Source: Paludibacteraceae bacterium
Lineage (GTDB): Bacteria > Bacteroidota > Bacteroidia > Bacteroidales > Paludibacteraceae
Assembly (NCBI GenBank): GCA_017550055.1
Contig: JAFYMM010000260.1
Coordinates: forward strand, 1 to 11,156
Reading direction: 5' to 3'
Length of the DNA stretch: 11,156 nucleotides
This document shows, one piece after another, positions 1 through 5,731 of the stretch (its first letter is position 1; every line of letters starts with the position of its first letter). The notes beneath the pieces are model-generated. The model had not been told where the DNA came from, made no database searches, and saw only the letters and a list, made by a program, of their open reading frames with translations. A program made the translations under genes and the position numbers.

Positions 1-201
1 GAAGAAGAGGGCAAAAATCCATTCTCTCTCGATAGCAAAGAGCCAAATTGGGATAACTTCAAAAACTTCTTGAAAGGCGAAGTTCGTTATGCTTCTGTTA
101 TGAAACAATATCCTGCCGAAGCCGAAGAACTCTTCCAAGCTGCTGAAGACAATGCAAAATGGCGCTATAAGAGCTATCAACGCATGGTAGATAAATTCTA
201 A
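1..201 (+). CDS. nifJ: Pyruvate:ferredoxin (flavodoxin) oxidoreductase, C-terminal 66 residues
   Basis: Only the last 66 codons are in the window; frame 1 is open from the first base to a TAA. The enzyme oxidises pyruvate to acetyl-CoA and CO2 with thiamine diphosphate and passes electrons to ferredoxin or flavodoxin, a central step of anaerobic catabolism in the cytoplasm. The recognisable parts are the segment NPFSLDSKEPNWDNFKNFLK, the following GEVRYAS, and the closing AEELFQAAEDNAKWRYKSY, which match the conserved tail of the long single-chain enzyme as I know it from Bacteroides relatives. Codons here favour C-ending forms (CTC, AGC, TTC, GAC), unlike the AT-biased genes further right, which fits a highly expressed housekeeping gene. 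Upstream domains are outside the window, so integrity of the whole gene cannot be judged. Followed by a palindrome and a strong terminator. Confidence 0.85.
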   Translation, partial: EEEGKNPFSLDSKEPNWDNFKNFLKGEVRYASVMKQYPAEAEELFQAAEDNAKWRYKSYQRMVDKF

Positions 202-210
202 AAAACGAAT

Positions 211-242
211 AAGTATCAAGTCTTAAGACTTCAGTAATACTT
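211..242. repeat. Nested palindrome just after nifJ
   Basis: A perfect 14-bp palindrome, AAGTCTTAAGACTT (218-231), lies inside an outer inverted repeat AAGTAT (211-216) / ATACTT (237-242). It starts ten bases after the nifJ stop codon and ends ten bases before the terminator hairpin. It has no T-tract of its own. It could be a 3'-end stabilising hairpin in the nifJ mRNA or a dyad-symmetric protein site; the sequence does not decide between these. Confidence 0.6.
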
Positions 243-251
243 ATCCAAAAT

Positions 252-297
252 AAAAGAGGCTGTGTCAAAATGTAAATTTTGGCATAGCCTCTTTTTT
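252..297 (+). terminator. Rho-independent terminator of nifJ, 20-bp stem with GTAA loop
   Basis: Arms 252-271 and 276-295 pair along all 20 positions, with two G-U wobbles, around the tetraloop GTAA (a GNRA-type loop). The right arm runs into a T-tract ending at 297, so it works best for transcripts coming from nifJ on the plus strand. The A-rich left end mirrors the T-tract, so it may also stop minus-strand transcription. The arm motif GAGGCTGTGTCAAAA resembles a sequence I associate with dispersed repeats and insertion-sequence ends in Bacteroidales; that link is memory-based and unchecked. Confidence 0.85.
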
Positions 298-318
298 AAG
301 TGTCTAAGAATGTCTAAA

Positions 319-410
319 GTGCAAGGCGTTGAGATTTACGTAAGGAGTGTAAGTATATGACTGCGACTTAGTATTGAAAACAACGCAGCAATTTCGACGT
401 TATGACGCAC
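319..410. repeat. Imperfect inverted-repeat element, possibly MITE-like
   Basis: The left end GTGCAAGGCGTTGAGATTT (319-337) is partly mirrored by the right end AATTTCGACGTTATGACGCAC (390-410). Read on the minus strand the right end begins GTGC and continues through CGTCGAAATT, matching CGTTGAGATT with mismatches and a small length difference. The ~52 bp between has no open frame. A direct repeat TGTCTAA (301-307, 311-317) sits just outside the left end. The base composition is richer in G+C than the AT-rich DNA around it. It is either a small non-coding repeat carried by this genome or a decayed mobile-element remnant. No transposase is present. Confidence 0.35.
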
Positions 411-587
411 TGTCTTTTTTTTATATTTATCTATTCTCACTCCTCATTCCTAACTTCTCAAATCCTTATTCTTGAATATCCATGTATGCAAAGAATTTTA
501 GAATAACTAAAACACAATCCCAAACCCCTTGCTCAATTCAAAAATAATCTCTACGTGTATATTATTTCTATATTATATATATTATTG
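411..587. other. AT-rich spacer without recognisable feature
   Basis: Between the inverted-repeat element and the palindrome cluster I see no open frame with coding character, no TTG-20-TAnnTTTG promoter pair, no tRNA-like fold and no further hairpin with a T-tract. The stretch is rich in T and C at its left and nearly pure A/T around 555-585. Confidence 0.6.
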
Positions 588-670
588 GGTCTAATTTTTA
601 GACCGGTTTTGTCAAAATTTTTGACTACCCCCGTACAATTTTTAGACTGGGGGTCTAATTTTTTGACTAC
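588..670. repeat. Cluster of four AATTTTT-cored palindromic units between convergent genes
   Basis: Four related units each contain AATTTTT followed by a GAC or nearby TGAC: cores start at 593, 616, 637 and 657, so spacing is 23, 21 and 20 bp. The first is a perfect hairpin, GGTCTAA-TTT-TTAGACC (588-604). The second is GTCAAAA-T-TTTTGAC (611-625). An additional ACCCCC (627-632) / GGGGGT (649-654) inverted repeat encloses the third unit. The cluster lies 31 bases beyond the ccsA stop codon, so part of it may act as the ccs terminator, but the repetition of near-identical units at about two helical turns exceeds what a terminator needs. Confidence 0.7.
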
Positions 671-700
671 TATTCGGTATCTGCTTTTTTTGATTTAGTT

Positions 701-2182
701 TTATGCGTAGGAGAGGAGGCCTCCGAGGATGAAGTTGACTCCAAAATAGGTGATTATCACGGATAGGAATGCGAAGATATAGTACCAGTTTAGAAAACGT
801 GTATTTTGGAATATTTTTAGTGAAATGCGGTGTAGGGGGAGTGAGTAGATAAGCATAGTGATGAGTGCCCAAACTTCTTTAGGGTCCCAACCCCAATAGC
901 GTCCCCATGATACGTTTGCCCATATTGCTCCGATGAATATGCCTGCGGTAAGGAAGAAGAGTGCGAAGGTGAGGGTTGGCAGTTGCGAGTTTGGGTCTTT
1001 TTTGATAAGATTGACTATTGCATTGAGGGTTATGAGAGCAAAAAGGGCATAGGATATCATTATCATCATTACATGAATGGAGAGCAATGGCGATTGTAGT
1101 ACGGGCATAAGTAGTGTGATGCGCGGATTGAGTTCGCTCATTGTGGCTACCATTAGGGCTATGCCTGATATCAGTGTGCAATTAGGGATGAGTAGCGAGG
1201 GGGTATGAGTGTTTTTTCTAAGTAGGTTGATAAATGGTAGTAGTGCAACGATTAGTGCAAGGAATTGCATGGTTTCGAAGCCATTTGATAGAGGAAAATG
1301 ACCTGCAATATACCCTCGTAGTGATATTGAAAACAGTAGATATATAGCTGTAAGTGTGAGTATTATCCAAGCCCATTGAGGTGTTTGGGCTTTTATTAGG
1401 GTGATAACGAATAGTAGTATGCCTATGAGCATGAGGGCTATGGCAAGTGGACGATTGAAATTGAGATGGTTGTAGATACGTTCAGCTGTGATATGGGCTT
1501 TTGATGGTGCTAAAGTGCCGAGTTGTGAGTCTTGGTATTTGCGGATTTTGCGAATTAGGTCAATTGCCTCAGTGTATTCTGCATTAGCTACATACTCAGC
1601 GACAAGTGTCATTGATTTGTGGATAAATAACTGTTCGGCTTGCGACATATCGGTAGGGAGATTGTCGTTGAGGGCAAACCATTTAATTTGTTCATAATTA
1701 TCATCTGAATTAAAGGTTTGAGGGTCTTTATGAGGAAATATTTTTAGCAGTGAGCCTGTTAGGTTCATTATAATAAGGTTGTATTTCTCGTCGGCAGCCG
1801 AGAAGTTTTTGCCACGAGTGCCTATGAGTTTATAGCCTTGTGGGGAGTAGAAATCGTTGAAAGAGGCGTATTTACCTTTGATGTTGAGAGTTTGTTGGGC
1901 ATCCTTACCTTTGATTTTAATCATAGGCTCGTTGCGCCATTCGTCATAATAGAAAAACCAGCCCGAGAATACTTGTTCGGCTGTGAAGTCTTTATAAAAT
2001 GTTTTGCCAGTGAGTTTTATGGTGTAGTCGCGTGCAAGAGTTTGTAGTGGGCAAATGCGATTGTTGTGATACACGAGCAGATTGCCAAATTCGTTGGCTA
2101 CATCCTGAGGTAGAGTAGTTTGAGCATGCAAAGAGCATAGTGCGCAAAGCATGATTATTATTAGGAGGGCGAGTTTCTTCAT
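701..2182 (-). CDS. ccsA: Cytochrome c biogenesis protein CcsA (ResC-like), second half of the System II haem lyase
   Basis: CcsA partners CcsB to carry haem across the inner membrane and attach it to CXXCH motifs of exported cytochromes c. The 493-residue protein starts with a signal-like segment (1-21), then a periplasmic region of about 220 residues with the Bacteroidota motif RICPLQTLARDYTIKL (42-57), then about eight membrane helices from residue 245. The haem-binding WWD motif WGRYWGWDPKEVWAL is intact (426-440), as are the first external-haem histidine (H370 in LLSIHVMM) and the membrane histidine H451 in PLHRIS. The C-terminus reads GVNFILGGLLSYA, whereas the family normally ends GLHSY: the second external haem ligand histidine is Leu490 (codon CTC). 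The ATG overlaps the ccsB stop by four bases, implying translational coupling. No cytochrome gene such as nrfHA adjoins it here. Family assignment is firm; full activity is uncertain because of the missing histidine. Confidence 0.92.
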   Translation of the reverse strand: MKKLALLIIIMLCALCSLHAQTTLPQDVANEFGNLLVYHNNRICPLQTLARDYTIKLTGKTFYKDFTAEQVFSGWFFYYDEWRNEPMIKIKGKDAQQTLNIKGKYASFNDFYSPQGYKLIGTRGKNFSAADEKYNLIIMNLTGSLLKIFPHKDPQTFNSDDNYEQIKWFALNDNLPTDMSQAEQLFIHKSMTLVAEYVANAEYTEAIDLIRKIRKYQDSQLGTLAPSKAHITAERIYNHLNFNRPLAIALMLIGILLFVITLIKAQTPQWAWIILTLTAIYLLFSISLRGYIAGHFPLSNGFETMQFLALIVALLPFINLLRKNTHTPSLLIPNCTLISGIALMVATMSELNPRITLLMPVLQSPLLSIHVMMIMISYALFALITLNAIVNLIKKDPNSQLPTLTFALFFLTAGIFIGAIWANVSWGRYWGWDPKEVWALITMLIYSLPLHRISLKIFQNTRFLNWYYIFAFLSVIITYFGVNFILGGLLSYA

Positions 2183-2847
2183 TGTTTTTTGATTGAGTTT
2201 TGGATTAGGAAGAGCAACATTGAGATGAACAGTAAGAAATAACCAATATAGGTCAGCGTTATTCCGTATGGGTCGTGATAGATAGATAGTATTGAGCCTT
2301 GATAGTCAGAGTCGTAAGATGATTGGTAGAAACGATAGTTGCGATATTTTAGTATGTTGTTCATTGACACAGTGTTGGTGATTGTAGTGTCTTGTGTGTC
2401 GAGGTTAGAGTCTTGTATTTCAAGGTGCGATACGAAATCCATAGGATTGGTTGTCCCAGGATAGTAGATGAGTTGGAAGTCGTTGAGCGATAGGGTAAAA
2501 GGGAGTTGTTGCTCTTGATAATAGGTGTCGATATATGTGGCGGTTGGAGCTTCGTTGAGGCGAAGGTGGATTTGTCCGTTTATGCCAAAATAGTGGGTTA
2601 TGGTTGCTCCAATGAGAATTACAACAAAGGCAAGGTGTAGCAGTAGAGTTGTTGGGCGTTTGTATAAACGGCGTTGGAAGATATAGATGAGTGCTGTAAT
2701 TATAGAGATAGCCCAAAGTAGTAGAAACCAAGTAGAGCCGTAGATGTTAGTTGCAACCCAATCAGTGCCATAGAGTTTTTCGAGAATAGTGGCGGTGATG
2801 AGTAGCAATATGATGAGTATTAAGAGTGAGAATGAGGCTTTTTTCAT
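2179..2847 (-). CDS. ccsB: Cytochrome c biogenesis protein CcsB (ResB-like)
   Basis: ResB-family partner of CcsA in System II cytochrome c maturation, an inner-membrane protein. At 222 residues it has a first helix (4-22), a second (38-57), a third around 66-88 containing H71 in LLLHLAF, which matches the TM-His1 haem-relay histidine of the family, a periplasmic domain (about 90-192), and a final helix (195-215). The segment YRFYQSSYDSDYQGS (171-185) and the later DPYGITLTYIGY are characteristic of the Bacteroidota ResB core. The frame is open upstream to an ATG at 2925, but the promoter (-7 box 2887-2894) lies inside that extension, so transcription would begin near 2880. The ATG at 2847, which begins MKKASFSLL with a signal-like start, is therefore the start I accept. 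First gene of the two-gene ccs operon. Confidence 0.88.
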   Translation of the reverse strand: MKKASFSLLILIILLLITATILEKLYGTDWVATNIYGSTWFLLLWAISIITALIYIFQRRLYKRPTTLLLHLAFVVILIGATITHYFGINGQIHLRLNEAPTATYIDTYYQEQQLPFTLSLNDFQLIYYPGTTNPMDFVSHLEIQDSNLDTQDTTITNTVSMNNILKYRNYRFYQSSYDSDYQGSILSIYHDPYGITLTYIGYFLLFISMLLFLIQNSIKKQ

Positions 2848-2886
2848 AAATTGTAGGTTAGTGAAAAGTAGTAAGATATTTATATG

Positions 2887-2917
2887 CAAAGGTAATGAAT
2901 AAAAAGCAAAATAGCAA
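2887..2917 (-). promoter_or_regulatory. Promoter of the ccsBA operon
   Basis: On the minus strand, TTG (2917-2915) is followed after exactly 20 bp by TACCTTTG (2894-2887), matching the Bacteroidota housekeeping promoter (-33 TTTG-like, -7 TAnnTTTG). Predicted transcription start is near 2880, giving a leader of roughly 33 bases before the ccsB ATG. The -33 TTG lies inside the dnaA terminator stem. Confidence 0.75.
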
Positions 2918-2947
2918 GTAATCATAAGGAAGATTACTTGCTATTTT
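2908..2947 (-). terminator. dnaA terminator, perfect 16-bp stem
   Basis: Arms 2908-2923 and 2932-2947 are perfectly complementary over 16 bp around an 8-base loop. Reading the minus strand, the hairpin begins 17 bases after the dnaA stop codon and is followed by TTTTGCTTTTT. The stem is AT-rich with a single GC-containing centre (TAGCAAG), but its length should make it stable. It overlaps the ccs promoter. Confidence 0.8.
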
Positions 2948-2964
2948 AATGTTTTATTTCAAAC

Positions 2965-4368
2965 TTATTTTTGTTGTATTTGAGTTTCGAGAGTGTGGAT
3001 GCGTGTTTTGAATGTAGAGTCAACATCCATTTGGTTTTGCACTGTTCGGCATGCGTATAGGACAGTTGTATGGTCGCGATTACCCATCGATTGACCAATA
3101 ACAGACAAAGACGTATTGGTATAGGTACGAGCCAAATACATAGCTACTTGACGAGCCTCTGCTATTTTGCGTTCACGGCTCTTAGAGTTGATAGCCTCGA
3201 GAGGTAGAGAGTAGTATTGGCATACAATGTTGCATATTTTGTCCACTGTGATGTCTTCTTTCTCTATTGTTGGTGTTTCTACTACATTGCCGACAATTTT
3301 TTGAGCCAATTGGATATTGATTTCGGCATTCATCAATGTAGAGTGAGCCAAGAGTGAAATAAGCACACCTTCAAGGTCGCGCACACTGCTTGTTACGTTT
3401 TCTGCAATATAGTCAATCACCTCTTCTGGCATTACGATGCCATCTTTGTATATTTTGTGTTTGAGTATTGCTTTGCGAAGATTAAAGTCAGGTTTTTCGA
3501 CTTCAACAACCAATCCCCATTTGAAACGGCTAAGCAAGCGGTCTTCCATGCCTTCGAGTTTGCTTGGTTCGCGGTCGCAACACATAATGAGTTGTTTGCC
3601 TGTTTGGTGCAAGTGGTTGAATATATGGAAGAATGTATTTTGTGTTTTTGTTTTACCTGCCAACTCTTGTACGTCATCAATGATGAGAACGTCAATGCTT
3701 TGGTAAAAATTGAGGAAGTCGTTGCTTTGGTTGCGCATGACTGCATCAGAATATTGCATTTGGAAGAGGTTAGCTGATACGTAGAGTACACGTTTTTCAG
3801 GATAATTCTCTTTTACTGCAAGACCAATAGCATTAGCTAAGTGGGTTTTCCCTACAGCAGATGCACCCCAAATGAAAATAGGGTTGAAAATAGAGCGACC
3901 AGGTTGTTCTGCAATATTGAGACCGGCACAACGAGCCAAACGGTTGCTTACGCCCTCAATGTAATTAGAGAAATTGTAGTTTCGGTTGAGTTGAGGGTCG
4001 AAAGTTGTCTTTTCAACGCTTGTAAATGGTGTATTTATAGGAGCATTTGTTGGAACATTTTGTTGTACAGGAGCGTCGGCAGTTGGAAGTGTAGTTGACC
4101 CATTGTTTGTATTGCTATGGTCAATCATAATGCGATACAACAACTGGGTTTCATGACCTGTCACACGATTGAGAGCTTGGCGCAATAGGAATGCAAATTG
4201 CTCTTCTATGTATTCGTAGAAAAATTGTGATGGAACTTGTACGAGGAGTTTGTTGTCGCTGTAGTTCAATGGCACGATAGGGGTGAACCAAGTGCTGTAC
4301 ATTGATTCCCCTACATTATCTTTCACGATAGAAAGACAGCGGTTCCAGAGTTCTACATGTTGTTCCAT
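2965..4368 (-). CDS. dnaA: Chromosomal replication initiator protein DnaA
   Basis: AAA+ ATPase that binds DnaA boxes and opens the replication origin. The 467 residues show the full family architecture: N-terminal helicase-loading domain (1-80, with WFTPIVPL), a short Asn/Thr/Pro-rich linker (about 85-125), AAA+ domain with Walker A GASAVGKTH (168-176), Walker B VLIIDDVQ (227-234), the LLSRFKWGL segment carrying the arginine finger (278-286), sensor-2 SSVRDLEG (327-334), and the C-terminal DNA-binding domain with signature RDHTTVLYACR (431-441). The sensor-1 region reads LIMCCDREP, with two cysteines where Thr-Ser is common. Length is normal. The start ATG fits the domain I beginning MEQHVELWNRCL. 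No TTG-20-TAnnTTTG promoter could be placed upstream, and no cluster of DnaA boxes flanks the gene, so the origin is not obviously here. Terminated by the hairpin immediately downstream. Confidence 0.97.
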   Translation of the reverse strand: MEQHVELWNRCLSIVKDNVGESMYSTWFTPIVPLNYSDNKLLVQVPSQFFYEYIEEQFAFLLRQALNRVTGHETQLLYRIMIDHSNTNNGSTTLPTADAPVQQNVPTNAPINTPFTSVEKTTFDPQLNRNYNFSNYIEGVSNRLARCAGLNIAEQPGRSIFNPIFIWGASAVGKTHLANAIGLAVKENYPEKRVLYVSANLFQMQYSDAVMRNQSNDFLNFYQSIDVLIIDDVQELAGKTKTQNTFFHIFNHLHQTGKQLIMCCDREPSKLEGMEDRLLSRFKWGLVVEVEKPDFNLRKAILKHKIYKDGIVMPEEVIDYIAENVTSSVRDLEGVLISLLAHSTLMNAEINIQLAQKIVGNVVETPTIEKEDITVDKICNIVCQYYSLPLEAINSKSRERKIAEARQVAMYLARTYTNTSLSVIGQSMGNRDHTTVLYACRTVQNQMDVDSTFKTRIHTLETQIQQK

Positions 4369-4822
4369 TTATTATTTTTCAGTTATAAGTTTTTTCGTAA
4401 ATTTCGCTTAAATCCCCTACCTTCACATATTTTTATGAAGGGCCTTTTTTGCTATTTTACTTGATGTTTAGGAATTTAAGAAAGAATAAATCCTTGGAGG
4501 ATTCTCGATACAAATTTCGTAATTTTTTTTGAAATAGAAAAGTGTTATTTCAAATTGAGACGAATAAAAAACTCTATCTTCTTTATATTCAAATCGTTTG
4601 TTGTAAATGATTGATTTTAAGAGTTTTTAATATATGTATAGAGTTTTATATTGTTGATTTACAGAATATTGGTGTTCTGAAGAGAGGTTGGGTGTTTGAA
4701 AATAATAAAAGTCCAAAATGCTTGATTATTGGACTTTTATTATTTGGTGATGCCTGAAAAAATATTTTTTGAAATATTTTGTTATTTAGATTTATTCAAA
4801 ATAGAAGTAGGCGTTATTTCTC
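4369..4822. other. AT-rich spacer upstream of dnaA with several short hairpins
   Basis: No coding frame is convincing here. Visible inverted repeats are CCTTCA/TGAAGG (4420-4425, 4436-4441) with a T-run 4445-4450; AATCCT-TGG-AGGATT (4489-4503); an AT-only repeat AAAATATTT/AAATATTTT (4759-4767, 4772-4780); and the strong hairpin listed separately at 4701-4744. The dnaA leader and promoter must lie in the left part, but no motif meets the Bacteroidota consensus. No DnaA box (TTATCCACA or complement) is present. Confidence 0.6.
4701..4744 (-). terminator. Terminator of the amidase-mlaD operon, 16-bp stem
   Basis: AATAATAAAAGTCCAA (4701-4716) pairs perfectly with 4729-4744 around a 12-base loop. 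On the minus strand the second arm ends in TTTTATTATTTT, a broken T-tract. It sits about 80 bases past the mlaD-like stop codon and is the only strong hairpin between that gene and dnaA. Because the sequence is symmetrical it could also act on the other strand. Confidence 0.65.
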
Positions 4823-5725
4823 TTATTTTTGTTTCTTTTGTTTGCGTCCGAGAGGGTAGAGATATTTGCGTGGATCGCTCTGTAGGTCGATGAGTAGATT
4901 GTTTGCGCTGTTGATAGTTGTATTGATATTGTTGTAGAGCGATTGGTCGTTGAGAATGCGTCCGAGAGAACTATCAGGCGAGTTGAGTCGTTTGGTTAGT
5001 TCTTCCACGTTGGTGAGTGTAGAATCGAGCGATTGGATGATGTCTTGATATTGCACACTGCTGAGTTGGTTGGTTACAGATTTCAAGTCGGTGCATATAG
5101 CATTGACATTATTCATAATAGGAGGGAATTGCTCGTCGATAATTTTATTCAATCCACGTGATGTTTTTTGGAGTTCGGCAGTGATAGTCTCGAAATTGTT
5201 GAGGCTACGTTGGATTTCAGCCGAATTGACAAGATTATTAACCGAAAGGATAAGAGAATCGGCATGTTGGATTGTTGATTGAATAGTAGGTACGATGTCA
5301 GCCATAGACGACATTAGGCCTTTTTCGGTGTCGGTGATAAGTGTGTCGCCTGAAGAGTGGTATGCCGTTTCTTCTGTAAATACGAGGTTGATACCTTTGC
5401 CACCGAGCATGCTTTCGTCGAAAAGATATGCGATTGTGCCTTTAGGGAGTTTGATGTCTTGATTCATCAAAATATCGATTACGAACGATTCTTTCTTTGT
5501 GAAATCGTATTTGATGTCGCGCACTTGACCAACTTTGTAGCCTTTGATGAATACACCGTTAGATACTACAAGCCCGTCGATGCGTTCATATTTGAGATAA
5601 TAGTGGTTGCTTGGAGTGAATAGGTTTACGCCTTTGAGGAAGTTGATGCCCCAGATAAGAAATGCTAATGCACAGACAAAAGCAAATCCGATTTTGACCT
5701 CTTTTGTGAAGAATGATTTTTTCAT
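4823..5725 (-). CDS. MlaD/MCE-domain lipid-transport protein
   Basis: Periplasmic MCE protein anchored in the inner membrane, the substrate-binding part of Mla-type systems that move phospholipids between the membranes of the envelope. The 300 residues comprise a short cytoplasmic start (MKKSFFTKEVK), one membrane helix (12-30), the MCE domain (about 39-117, with YYLKYERIDGLVVSNGVFI, GYKVGQVRDI and the LGGKGINLVF strand), and a long helical C-terminal region (about 135-285) of the kind that forms MCE barrels or needles. It closes with a basic tail RKQKKQK. No permease (MlaE) or ATPase (MlaF) gene adjoins it in the window, so those partners must be elsewhere. It begins six bases after the amidase stop codon with an A-rich leader and no Shine-Dalgarno sequence, and so is co-transcribed with the amidase. 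Confidence 0.85.
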   Translation of the reverse strand: MKKSFFTKEVKIGFAFVCALAFLIWGINFLKGVNLFTPSNHYYLKYERIDGLVVSNGVFIKGYKVGQVRDIKYDFTKKESFVIDILMNQDIKLPKGTIAYLFDESMLGGKGINLVFTEETAYHSSGDTLITDTEKGLMSSMADIVPTIQSTIQHADSLILSVNNLVNSAEIQRSLNNFETITAELQKTSRGLNKIIDEQFPPIMNNVNAICTDLKSVTNQLSSVQYQDIIQSLDSTLTNVEELTKRLNSPDSSLGRILNDQSLYNNINTTINSANNLLIDLQSDPRKYLYPLGRKQKKQK

Positions 5726-5731
5726 ATTATT

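Noticed and set aside
539..546. Minus-strand TATTTTTG resembling a -7 box
   Set aside because: No TTG at the proper distance upstream and no gene downstream on that strand in the window.
588..670. CRISPR array reading of the repeated units
   Set aside because: Units are short, imperfect, spaced only 20-23 bp start to start with no room for spacers, and no cas gene is near.
1618..1626. Perfect DnaA-box sequence TGTGGATAA near dnaA
   Set aside because: It is a lone copy inside the ccsA coding region; no cluster of boxes or AT-rich unwinding region accompanies it, so it is not evidence of an origin.
2848..2925. N-terminal extension of CcsB to the ATG at 2925
   Set aside because: The ccs promoter and dnaA terminator lie within it, so it would not be on the transcript; MKKASFSLL at 2847 is a natural start.
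3437..4098. Open frames on the plus strand opposite dnaA
   Set aside because: They lie wholly within dnaA, show no family motifs, promoter or ribosome binding site, and mirror its codon pattern.
4369..4822. Possible replication origin upstream of dnaA
   Set aside because: The spacer is AT-rich but contains no DnaA box on either strand and only ordinary short hairpins.
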